The notes under the pieces were generated by a model that saw only the letters and a program-made list of their open reading frames with translations, was not told where the DNA came from and did no database searches. A DNA stretch of 10,208 nt from JASHVB01 sp049522565. GTDB lineage: Bacteria; Pseudomonadota; Alphaproteobacteria; Acetobacterales; Acetobacteraceae. Position numbers and translations under genes: made by a program. Location: contig JBEKNT010000245.1 in assembly GCA_049522565.1 (NCBI GenBank), forward strand, positions 1 to 10,208, in the 5' to 3' direction. Below are positions 1 through 6,115 of this stretch, in pieces. Position 1 is the stretch's first letter. The number at the start of each line of letters is the position of its first letter.

Positions 1-1
1 C

Positions 2-172
2 CTTTGGCGGACTGAACGCGGTGCTTTTGGCCGCACGGGCCTGAAGGACTGGGCGATCGGCCGAGCCGCGTCGCTGGACTCGAAAGTGCGCGGTTGGGTG
101 CGCATGACACTGGCCGCGGCGGGTGCAGGATCGGCGACCACGATGCCCGAACCCGCAAGGTCCAACGGATAG
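2..172 (+). other. Possible C-terminal end of a gene entering from the left edge
   Basis: A reading frame is open from the left edge to a TAG at 170-172, giving about 56 residues with no start needed inside the window. Third-position GC is high, as expected for coding DNA in a GC-rich genome. If real, it would converge on the hemolysin III gene with a gap of about 26 bases. I do not recognise the peptide. A minus-strand frame from 105 to 1 is also open with similar third-position GC, so the strand is not settled. This is a candidate only. Confidence 0.22.
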
Positions 173-198
173 TTGGCATCTCGGCCGAAGATGGGCAG

Positions 199-843
199 TC
201 ACTGACGCAGGCAGCGGGCGATTGCGAAGAAGAACGAGATGCTGCCCGACACCACGAAAAGGTGCCAAATGGGGTTGCTAAACGGCAGCCGCTGCCAGCC
301 ATAAAACAAGAGACCACCGCTGTAGATGATCCCGCCGGCAATTATCAGCAAGATCGTGACGGTCCCGACCATCTGGTAGAGCGGTATGCCCCAACCAAGG
401 CACAGCCAACCCATGGCGAGGTACAGTGGGACGGCAACACGATCAAAGAAGGACTCCTTTGTAAGGCGAAGGACGATGCCGGCAATGGCCACCGTCCAGA
501 TCAACGCCAGGAGCGTCACGCCCGCGTGATGTCGAAGTGGCAGCAATGCAAATGGAGTATAGGTACCTGCGACAAACAAGAAGATGGTGCACTGATCGAT
601 CTTTTGGAAAACCGCCTTGATACGTCGGTGCTGCACGCTATGATAGATGGCCGATGTCACAAAGGCGATAAACATCGAACCACCATAGACAACGATGGTT
701 GCGAGCTTCAGCACATTCTGCTGCGGCCATGCCCGTATGACAAGGTATAGCAGTCCGAACGCGCTTGCCGCCGCGGCGCCACCCTGGACCACGGCGCTCG
801 CAATCTCTTCCATGAGCGGCCGTTCCCGCGTCTTCGTGCTCAT
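199..843 (-). CDS. Hemolysin III / PAQR family membrane protein (TrhA/YqfA-like)
   Basis: A 214-residue integral membrane protein with about seven hydrophobic segments (roughly 24-38, 48-66, 85-101, 108-125, 136-153, 160-182, 194-209). It resembles bacterial hemolysin III/TrhA proteins, distant relatives of adiponectin receptors, which sit in the inner membrane and probably bind zinc; their activity is poorly defined and haemolysis is not a safe prediction. Family landmarks are an N-terminal EEIA near residue 12, SAIYH at 64-68, D83 followed by IFLFVAGTYTP, and IWHLFVVSG at 192-200. Odd: N190 stands where the family usually has the first His of an HxxxH pair (H194 is kept), and F204 stands where another His is common. 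ATG at 843 was chosen because it gives the usual family length (~210-220) with EEIA near the N-terminus. The frame is open upstream to 951, including an ATG at 906, but that extension looks unlike the family. Monocistronic as far as can be seen. Confidence 0.88.
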   Translation of the reverse strand: MSTKTRERPLMEEIASAVVQGGAAAASAFGLLYLVIRAWPQQNVLKLATIVVYGGSMFIAFVTSAIYHSVQHRRIKAVFQKIDQCTIFLFVAGTYTPFALLPLRHHAGVTLLALIWTVAIAGIVLRLTKESFFDRVAVPLYLAMGWLCLGWGIPLYQMVGTVTILLIIAGGIIYSGGLLFYGWQRLPFSNPIWHLFVVSGSISFFFAIARCLRQ

Positions 844-1093
844 CTTGTGCTCGATCGTCTGCGTTATTCCGATGCGGATACGCCGCGCTACAACCGCGCC
901 TGCCATTTTCCTCTGCGGTCTGTCGGGGCTGTCGTAGCAGCCGCGTTCCACCTCGAAAGAGGATGGCCGCCCACCCTGCGACCGAGCGAGTCATTGCTCA
1001 CCGGCGGAGGCCCACCCGGCAAATTCTGCCAGCTATGGGCTTGCTGGCCAATCTTCCAAGAGTGGCTGTTCATCCATTACCGATTGAAGAGAT

Positions 1094-1170
1094 TGGCGGA
1101 CCCGACACGACTCGAACGTGCGACCTTCGCCTTCGGAGGGCGACGCTCTATCCAACTGAGCTACGGGTCC
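1094..1170 (-). tRNA. tRNA-Arg (anticodon CCG)
   Basis: A complete 77-nucleotide cloverleaf can be drawn on the minus strand. The acceptor stem is GGACCCG/CGGGTCC, the D stem GCTC/GAGC, and the anticodon stem TCGCC/GGCGA around loop CTCCGAA. The anticodon CCG lies at 1134-1136 and reads codon CGG (Arg). The T stem is GCACG/CGTGT with a TTCGAGT loop and one G-T pair. Discriminator G and an encoded CCA end at 1094. CGG is a commonly used codon in GC-rich genomes, so this tRNA is expected. No integrase or duplicated tRNA 3' end is visible nearby. Confidence 0.97.
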
Positions 1171-1517
1171 GTGCGCCCTTCATAGCGGGAATCGCCGCGC
1201 CGCGAAAGTGCGGCGGTGCACACTCCCAAGCGGCGGCGCCCAGCCCGCCCCGTGGCACAGGAAAGGCGCGGCCCTGGCCACGTCGGTCATTCCGCGGCCA
1301 GGGCTGCCTCCGGCCGTGCGGATGACGCATTGCCAAGCGCCACCCGAAACGTCCCTGCTGCCGATCGGTTCGGCCTCCAGCGCAACGGCGTGCTCCGCGC
1401 GCGAAGAAATGATCGGGGGACGCCGCGCGCCGCGCCCTGCACCCTGCACCCACGCAGAAGGCATGGAATAATCCGCCGCGCTGCCTCGTCCGTCACACGG
1501 AGGAGACCGGCTTGCGC
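1171..1517. other. Intergenic gap, 347 bases, no supported gene
   Basis: This stretch lies between the tRNA 5' end and the stop of the XRE regulator. Several short open frames exist on both strands, but none has a ribosome binding site or a recognisable domain, and some run through the tRNA. The only clear structure is the stem-loop at 1271-1304. The part next to 1171 must hold the tRNA promoter; TATGAA on the minus strand just upstream of the tRNA is a weak -10 candidate. Confidence 0.6.
1271..1304. other. Stem-loop with 9-bp perfect arms
   Basis: GCCCTGGCC at 1271-1279 pairs perfectly with GGCCAGGGC at 1296-1304 across a 16-base loop. It lies about 210 bases downstream of the XRE regulator stop on the minus strand. 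A short TTTCC follows the stem in that direction but there is no real U-run. It could be a weak terminator or just a GC-rich palindrome. Confidence 0.35.
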
Positions 1518-2408
1518 CTAGGCCACCGACATTCCGGAGGAGATCAACTGCCGCAACCGGGCCGCGCCGGCCGGCCCTTTGATGGCCTCGCGCCAGGTAG
1601 CCTCGGCGACGCGCTGATGCGCGGCGATCGCCTCGTCGGCCCCGGTGATCATCGCCACCCCGGTATGGGCGCTGGGGTGGGTGTCCGGCCGGAACGGGTT
1701 GATCGCCAGGCTGACGCGGTCACGCGCGCGCAGGATCTTGAACGCCGAACTCGGCTCCGCCGCGGTGAGCAATCCGAATTGCAGGCCCATCGGCTCGGTT
1801 TCCATCAGCCGGGCCATGTTCTCCACCTCGGAGACGGCCACGTCGCGGCAGATCCGCCGCACCCGGTCGGACACTGGGACGCCGCCGGCAATGCCGGTTT
1901 CCAGCAGCCGCTGCACCGAGGCGAGCGACACCATGGCGATGATGCCCGGCCGCCGCATCGCGTACATCCGTTTGCGCGCCGCCAGGATGCCCAGCACTTG
2001 CTCCGCCATGCTGCGCATCGCCGCGCGTTCATGGCCGGCCTGGTCGGCCGCCTCCTCGAAGGCTTCGCCCAGCGCCGCGTCGTAGGCATCCGACGTCGTC
2101 AGGTAGCAGACCGGCCCGAACAGTTGCAGGATCTGATCGGCGGTTTCCTCGATCTGGCGGACCCGCTCGAAATAACCGATCGGCCGGTTGTAGTACTCGA
2201 CGCCGATCCCCAGCAGGGACAGCGGGGAGATCTTCAGCAGTTCGGCGAGGCGCTTGATGGTGTCGAGCTTGATCACCTCGCCCTTTTCGTAGCGGTACAG
2301 CGCGGCGCGCGACACCCCGAGCCGGGCGGCGATCTCCTCAGCGCGCAGACCCGACTCCAGGCGGTAAGCCCGAAGCTGCTGGCCGATCTCGGTAAACCGC
2401 ATGGACAT
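1518..2408 (-). CDS. XRE-family helix-turn-helix transcriptional regulator
   Basis: A predicted 296-residue DNA-binding regulator. Residues 4-66 form an XRE/Cro-CI type domain: GQQLRAYRLESGL, then the helix-turn-helix LRAEEIAARLGVSRAALYRY at about 21-40, then EKGEVIKLDTIKRLAELL. Residues ~75-296 are a helical, soluble C-terminal region I cannot assign; presumably it senses a ligand or makes dimers. ATG at 2408 was chosen over in-frame upstream starts (ATG 2459, TTG 2465) because GGAGG lies 9 bases before it and because the HTH then starts near residue 4, as is usual. It lies 176 bases downstream of glxR in the same direction and probably has its own promoter at 2510-2539. Its position suggests control of hyi-glxR, but that is inference. 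The family can repress or activate. Confidence 0.88.
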   Translation of the reverse strand: MSMRFTEIGQQLRAYRLESGLRAEEIAARLGVSRAALYRYEKGEVIKLDTIKRLAELLKISPLSLLGIGVEYYNRPIGYFERVRQIEETADQILQLFGPVCYLTTSDAYDAALGEAFEEAADQAGHERAAMRSMAEQVLGILAARKRMYAMRRPGIIAMVSLASVQRLLETGIAGGVPVSDRVRRICRDVAVSEVENMARLMETEPMGLQFGLLTAAEPSSAFKILRARDRVSLAINPFRPDTHPSAHTGVAMITGADEAIAAHQRVAEATWREAIKGPAGAARLRQLISSGMSVA

Positions 2409-2451
2409 CAGCCGCACCCTCCCGGCCCCATCGCCTGGCACCGCAGACTCA

Positions 2452-2466
2452 GTTGCCATTTGCAAC
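2452..2466. promoter_or_regulatory. Small inverted repeat in the XRE regulator leader (possible operator)
   Basis: GTTGC (2452-2456) and GCAAC (2462-2466) form a perfect 5-bp inverted repeat with a 5-base spacer, between the predicted promoter and the chosen start codon. It has the size and symmetry of an XRE-dimer operator, so autoregulation is possible. Such short repeats also arise by chance. Confidence 0.22.
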
Positions 2467-2509
2467 CAAGCCGATACGCACCGAGTCTCAGAATCGGGGC
2501 AAGCGCCGT

Positions 2510-2539
2510 ATCTTATCGCGAAATCGTCCGGAAATTCAA
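2510..2539 (-). promoter_or_regulatory. Predicted sigma-70-type promoter for the XRE regulator
   Basis: On the minus strand, TTGAAT (2539-2534) and TAAGAT (2515-2510) sit 18 bases apart. Each matches four of six bases of the -35 and -10 consensus. Transcription would begin near 2503, leaving a ~95-base leader before the ATG at 2408. This region is AT-richer than its surroundings. It suggests the regulator is transcribed separately from glxR. Confidence 0.4.
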
Positions 2540-2584
2540 CCCCTGTTCAGCGTATGCGACTCGTTTCGAGGCCCCCTAGCAAAT

Positions 2585-3472
2585 TTATTTATGATCGCGA
2601 ATAGAAAAGCCCCCCAGGCCCTCGATGGCAAGGATCAACGCCGAATGGTCCAGCTCGGCCCCGCCATGGGCGGCACAGGATGAGAACATCTGTTGCGCGA
2701 TCGCCGTGTTCGGCAACGACAGGTTGAGCTCCTTGGCCGCACTGAGTGCCAGGTTGAGGTCCTTCTGGTGCAGCTTGATGCGGAACCCCGGGTTGAACGT
2801 ACCGTTGAGCATGCGCTCGGCATGCACCTCCAGGATGCGCGAGGCGGCGAAGCCGCCCATCAGCGCCTGGCGCACCTTGGCCGGATCGGCGCCGGCGCGG
2901 GCAGCGAACACCAGCGCTTCGGCGCAGGCCTGGATGTTCAGCGCCACGATGATCTGGTTGGCCACCTTGCAGGTCTGCCCGTCCCCGTTGTTCGGGCCGA
3001 CATGGGTGATGTTCTTGCCCATCGTCTCGAACAGCGGCTTGGCGCGGGCGAACGCGGCGTCCGGGCCGCCCACCATGATGGTCAGCGACGCCTGTTTCGC
3101 GCCCACCTCGCCGCCGGACACCGGCGCGTCCAGGTAGTCGCAACCCAACTCATTGATCTTGCGGGCAAACTCCTTGGTGGCGATCGGGCTGATCGACGAC
3201 ATGTCGATCACCAGCGTGCCTGGCTTGAGGCCCTCGGCGACGCCGTCCGGCGCGAACAGCACGTTCTCCACGTCCGGGGTATCCGGCACCATGACGATGA
3301 CCACCTCGGACTCCGCGGCGAGCGACTTGCCGTCGGGCTCGACCTTGGCAACGGCACGAATGTCGTCCGCCAGCGTGGCGCGATCGTAGACCACGAGCGA
3401 GTGCTGTGCGGCATGCAGATTGAGCGCCATAGGGCGGCCCATGATGCCGAGGCCGATGAAACCGATTTTCAT
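2585..3472 (-). CDS. glxR: 2-hydroxy-3-oxopropionate (tartronate semialdehyde) reductase
   Basis: A cytosolic NAD(P)H-dependent enzyme that reduces tartronate semialdehyde to D-glycerate, the last step of the glycerate pathway from glyoxylate. At 295 residues it is the usual length of GarR/GlxR. Visible motifs are the Rossmann GLGIMG at 7-12, the substrate-binding DAPVSGGEVGA at 115-125, a GDGQTCKVANQ segment with the expected catalytic Lys at 169, and KD at 237-238. D30 at the end of the second strand (VVYDR) may favour NAD over NADP, which is inference. The ATG at 3472 has AAGGAG 7 bases upstream. It is downstream of hyi on the same strand, separated by 204 bases that hold a large palindromic repeat. 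Other beta-hydroxyacid dehydrogenases, such as 3-hydroxyisobutyrate dehydrogenase, look similar, but the hyi neighbour supports this call. Confidence 0.93.
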   Translation of the reverse strand: MKIGFIGLGIMGRPMALNLHAAQHSLVVYDRATLADDIRAVAKVEPDGKSLAAESEVVIVMVPDTPDVENVLFAPDGVAEGLKPGTLVIDMSSISPIATKEFARKINELGCDYLDAPVSGGEVGAKQASLTIMVGGPDAAFARAKPLFETMGKNITHVGPNNGDGQTCKVANQIIVALNIQACAEALVFAARAGADPAKVRQALMGGFAASRILEVHAERMLNGTFNPGFRIKLHQKDLNLALSAAKELNLSLPNTAIAQQMFSSCAAHGGAELDHSALILAIEGLGGFSIRDHK

Positions 3473-3533
3473 GTTGCGTCTCCTTGGTACCGCATTTGCG
3501 CCGTCACCACCGGGCTTGGGAAGATTGGAAGAA

Positions 3534-3651
3534 TGCTCCCCCTCCCCTTGCGGGAGGCGGTGGGGGGAGGGATCGTGCGGGTAAGTCTCCCGGTACGCCC
3601 ACCCGTGTGACCCGTCCCCCCAACCCCCTCCCTCAAGGGGAGGGGGAGTAT
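3534..3651. repeat. Large imperfect palindrome between hyi and glxR (repeat type A, full copy)
   Basis: Two arms of about 50 bases (roughly 3533-3581 and 3602-3650) are reverse complements with scattered mismatches and a one-base gap, around a ~20-base centre. The outer core is CTCCCCCTCCCCTTG on the left and CAAGGGGAGGGGGAG on the right; the inner part is a GGGGGG/CCCCCC-rich block. The same core recurs at 7236-7262 and 10135-10208. If hyi and glxR are co-transcribed, the mRNA here could fold into a very long stem, which might reduce readthrough or stabilise the upstream message. There is no coding capacity. Confidence 0.85.
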
Positions 3652-3676
3652 CCTTGCAACCTCCGCAGCCTGCTGC

Positions 3677-4456
3677 TCATCCGGCGAAGCGCTCCCGCCA
3701 GCCGAGCCCCGCGAGCGTCTCGCCCGCCGGGCGGTATTCGCAGCCGACCCAGCCACCGTAGCCCAGTTCGTCCATCCGCCGGAACACGAACCCCCAGCCG
3801 ATTTCGCCGGTACCCGGCTCGTTGCGAGCCGGCACGTCGGCGACCTGCATATGCGCGATCACCGGCATGTAGCGCTCCATGCGCGTGGTGATGTCGCCCT
3901 CGGTCACCTGCACGTGGTAGACGTCGAACTGCAGGCCGAGCCGATCGCGGCCGATCGCCTCGACGACCGCGGCGCCCTGCGCCTGGGTGTTCAGGAAATA
4001 GCCGGGCATGTCGCGGTGGTTGATCGGCTCGATCACCAGCTTCACCCCGGCGGGTGCCGCCTGTTCCGCCGCCCAGGCGAGGTTCGCGGCGTACACGCTG
4101 GCCGCGGTCACCGGCGAGACGTCCGCCGGCACGATCCCCGCCATGGCGTGCACCAGCTTGCAGTCCAGCGCATGGGCGTAGTCCAGCGCCACCTTCACCC
4201 CGGCCCGGAACTCCTTCTGCCGCCCCGGCAGGCTGGCCAGGCCGCGCTCGTTCTTGCCCCAGTCGCCCGGCGGCATGTTGAACAGCACCTGGGTCTGGCC
4301 GGCATCGTTCAGCCGCTTGCGGATCTCGGCGGCCGGATGATCGTACGGGAACAGGAACTCCACACCCGTGAAGCCCGCCTTGGCCGCCGCGGCGAAGCGG
4401 TCCAGGAAGGGCACCTCGTTGAACATCATCGACAGGTTGGCGGCGAAGCGCGGCAT
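3677..4456 (-). CDS. hyi: Hydroxypyruvate isomerase
   Basis: A cytosolic isomerase interconverting hydroxypyruvate and tartronate semialdehyde, which feeds GlxR. At 259 residues it matches the family (about 258). It belongs to the xylose isomerase-like TIM-barrel group. Visible hallmarks are FAANLSMMF at 4-12, GVEFLFPYD at 31-39, NMPPGDWGKNERG at 60-72, VIEPINHRDMPGYFL at 141-155, FDVYH at 177-181, HMQVAD at 202-207 with EPGTGEIGW following, and CEY at 239-241. E143 and E240 sit where the family has its two conserved catalytic glutamates. The ATG at 4456 has GGGAGG 7 bases upstream. It is first of the minus-strand set hyi, glxR, XRE. The usual companion gcl is absent from the window. A palindromic repeat starts about 55 bases upstream of the start codon and may crowd its promoter. 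Confidence 0.94.
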   Translation of the reverse strand: MPRFAANLSMMFNEVPFLDRFAAAAKAGFTGVEFLFPYDHPAAEIRKRLNDAGQTQVLFNMPPGDWGKNERGLASLPGRQKEFRAGVKVALDYAHALDCKLVHAMAGIVPADVSPVTAASVYAANLAWAAEQAAPAGVKLVIEPINHRDMPGYFLNTQAQGAAVVEAIGRDRLGLQFDVYHVQVTEGDITTRMERYMPVIAHMQVADVPARNEPGTGEIGWGFVFRRMDELGYGGWVGCEYRPAGETLAGLGWRERFAG

Positions 4457-4510
4457 GACTGGCCCTCCCTTGAAGCGGCGGCGCAGAGTAGAAGCGACGC
4501 GCGCAAAGTA

Positions 4511-4664
4511 AACCTCTCCCGCCCGTGGCGGGAGAGGTCGCGGCGAAGCCGCGGGTGAGGGTGATCGGGTCGGCAGGCGGTGCGTTCCTGCTGCGGGCCG
4601 GCCCGATCGCCCTCACCCTCGCCGCTTCGCGTGTCGACCGCTCCCACTTTGCGTGGGAGAGGTT
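4511..4664. repeat. Large imperfect palindrome in the hyi / AI-2E divergent region (repeat type B)
   Basis: Both ends begin AACCTCTCCC (the right end read as reverse complement from 4664), and both arms close with GGTGAGGG and GATCGGG near the centre. The arms are roughly 60 bases with several mismatches and gaps, around a ~32-base middle. Smaller hairpins are nested: CCTCTCCCGCC/GGCGGGAGAGG at 4513-4537, CGCGGC/GCCGCG at 4539-4553, and CTCCCAC/GTGGGAG at 4641-4658. The layout resembles type A but the sequence differs. It occupies most of the 231 bases between two divergent genes. Confidence 0.82.
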
Positions 4665-4687
4665 TTCCCAGGAGGACCCGCCCGGTC

Positions 4688-5743
4688 ATGATCGCCGAAC
4701 GCGTACTGATGGCCGTGCTGATCGGTGGCGTCGCCGCGGGTTGCGTGCTGGTGCTCTACCCGTTCCTCTCCGCGCTGCTCTGGGCGGCGATCCTGGTGTT
4801 CACCACCTGGCCGGTGTCGGAGTGGCTGCGGCTCAATCTGCGGTTGGGGCACGTCGGCGCCGCCGTCCTGATGGTGGCGCTGACCGCCGTCGTGCTGGTG
4901 CTGCCGCTGGCCCTCGCCGCGCCCGGCGGCGCGTCCGACGTCAACCACCTGCACACCGTCATCGAGGACGCGTTGCGCGGCGGGCTGCCCAACGCGCCGC
5001 AATGGGTGTTCGACATCCCCGTGCTGGGACCGTCGGTCGGTGGGCTGTGGGACCGCTGGGCAGCCGACATCACCGCGCTGGGGGAATCGCTACAACCCTA
5101 TTTCGGCATCCTCCTCGAGGGCGGGTTGAGCCTGCTGCTCGGTATCGCCCATGGCGTGCTGCTGTTCGCTCTGGCGCTGTTCGTCGCGTTCTTCTTCTAC
5201 CTGTACGGCGAGCCGCTCGCGGTGCGGCTGCGGCTGATCCTGCATCGCATCGCCGGCGCGCAGGCCGACCGGCTGATTGTGGTCACCGGCGCCACCGTGC
5301 GCGGCGTGGTTTTCGGCATCCTCGGTACCGCCATCGTGCAGGGCGTGCTGACCGCGTTCGGCCTGTGGATCGCCGGTGTGCCGCGGCCGGTATTGCTCGG
5401 TGCGGTCGCGGGCTTCCTCGCGGTGCTGCCGATCGGTGCGCCCCTGGTATGGATCCCCGCCGCGATCTGGCTGCTGGCCAGCGGGTCGATCGGCCATGGC
5501 ATCTTCCTGGCAGCCTACGGTGTGCTGGCGGTGTCCGGCGCCGACCACGTGATCCGCCCCTGGTTCATCTCCCGCGGCGCACGGTTGCCGTTCCTGCTGG
5601 TGGTTCTGGGTGTGCTCGGCGGCGCCCTGGCCTTCGGGCTGCTTGGCATCTTCCTCGGGCCGGTGTTGCTGGGGATCGGCTTCACCCTGGTCAACGAATG
5701 GGCGCGCGCCGCCGACCCGACACCGGCGCCGGACGAGCACTGA
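4688..5743 (+). CDS. AI-2E family transporter (inner-membrane permease)
   Basis: A 351-residue polytopic inner-membrane protein of the AI-2E family (PF01594-type, about 350 residues). Hydrophobic segments lie near 7-40, 57-78, 145-172, 203-230, 235-264, 268-283 and 301-335. Residues 80-140 form the soluble loop expected after the first membrane segments. Family landmarks are FLYGE-like FYLYGE (170-175), the GAVAGFLAVLPIGAP region (238-252), DHVIRP (286-291), and GLLGIFLGPV near 317-326. Members have been linked to export of autoinducer-2 or to Na+(Li+)/H+ exchange; the substrate here cannot be read from sequence. The ATG at 4688 was chosen because AGGAGG lies at 4670-4675 (12 bases upstream, slightly far) and the hydrophobic N-terminus starts there. 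The same frame is open upstream to an ATG at 4580, but that runs through repeat type B. It has no obvious operon partner. Confidence 0.88.
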   Translation: MIAERVLMAVLIGGVAAGCVLVLYPFLSALLWAAILVFTTWPVSEWLRLNLRLGHVGAAVLMVALTAVVLVLPLALAAPGGASDVNHLHTVIEDALRGGLPNAPQWVFDIPVLGPSVGGLWDRWAADITALGESLQPYFGILLEGGLSLLLGIAHGVLLFALALFVAFFFYLYGEPLAVRLRLILHRIAGAQADRLIVVTGATVRGVVFGILGTAIVQGVLTAFGLWIAGVPRPVLLGAVAGFLAVLPIGAPLVWIPAAIWLLASGSIGHGIFLAAYGVLAVSGADHVIRPWFISRGARLPFLLVVLGVLGGALAFGLLGIFLGPVLLGIGFTLVNEWARAADPTPAPDEH

Positions 5744-6115
5744 ACATGCGCGACTATTCCGCCGCCGCCCCTGCCGATCAAATCCGCTCATGCGCAACCG
5801 GCGAGGAGCCTTGGCTGCCGCGCGCTCGCGGCGGGACGTTTGAACAACAAAAATCATCGGTGATAGGCTGGCTTCACTGGCAGGCCGGGACGGCGATCCC
5901 CAGCCCGCAGCGGCTGATACCAACCGGCGAAAAGCATGACCCACCGACCGGGCCTCCGCCGTCATGCCGACCTTCGTTGGCATGACGATATCGTGGTAGC
6001 CGGTGAGTCATTCTTTTCGCCGGTTGCAATGAGGCCCCGGCCGGTCCACGTCACCCGGGCGGCGCGCAGCGCGGCAACACACGGAAATCCCTTACCAGAT
6101 GCGGAGTGACACCCC
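5744..6115. other. Intergenic gap, 372 bases, with a repeat and no supported gene
   Basis: This separates the AI-2E gene from the opine dehydrogenase-like gene, both on the plus strand. It holds the inverted repeat at 5921-6026. A small GCCGCG/CGCGGC stem at 5817-5832 is followed by GGGACGTTT and could be a weak terminator for the AI-2E gene. I found no convincing promoter for the downstream gene, and no open frame with a ribosome binding site and a recognisable protein. Confidence 0.55.
5921..6026. repeat. MITE-like inverted repeat, 106 bases (repeat type C)
   Basis: The ends are 26-base inverted repeats (5921-5946 and 6001-6026) that match at 24 positions; the outer ends read CAACCGGCGAAAAG. 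Inside is a perfect CGTCATGCC/GGCATGACG stem (5960-5968 and 5979-5987), and the palindrome CGATATCG at 5986-5993. No coding capacity. I see no clear target-site duplication in the flanks. The size, terminal inverted repeats and non-coding interior fit a non-autonomous mobile repeat, but transposition is inference. Confidence 0.8.

Noticed and set aside
162..193. Two small stems after the hemolysin III stop (CCAAC/GTTGG and CATCT/AGATG)
   Set aside because: Five-bp arms without a U-run are too weak to call a terminator in GC-rich DNA.
94..750. 218-codon plus-strand frame opposite the hemolysin III gene
   Set aside because: Antisense shadow: hydrophilic and without any family resemblance, while the minus strand has a clear multi-pass membrane protein.
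951..962. CCTC-GAAA-GAGG mini-hairpin upstream of the hemolysin III gene
   Set aside because: Only four base pairs; expected often by chance, and no function is suggested by its position.
1094..1170. tRNA-Arg as the edge of an integrated genomic island
   Set aside because: I found no integrase, no second copy of the tRNA 3' end in the window, and no obvious base-composition break.
963..1325. Plus-strand frames with a DTTRTCDLRLRR-like peptide
   Set aside because: This peptide is the well-known false translation of a tRNA gene read in reverse; the DNA is tRNA-Arg.
1512..2579. Long plus-strand open frame (355 codons) opposite the XRE regulator
   Set aside because: It is the antisense shadow of a gene with a clear HTH domain and Shine-Dalgarno. 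The peptide is rich in Arg/His/Gln/Asp with no recognisable domain, typical of antisense frames in GC-rich DNA.
3534..3651. CRISPR or tandem repeat array in the C/G-rich repeats
   Set aside because: The copies are single inverted units far apart, with no regular spacers and no cas genes.
3633..4616. 327-codon minus-strand frame overlapping hyi
   Set aside because: The hyi frame carries all family motifs and a good ribosome binding site. This frame is low-complexity Arg/Gly/Ala and runs through two repeats.
4525..5985. 486-codon plus-strand open frame overlapping the AI-2E gene
   Set aside because: It is out of frame with the well-supported membrane protein, starts inside repeat type B, ends in repeat type C, and is Arg/Ala-rich without hydrophobic segments or motifs.
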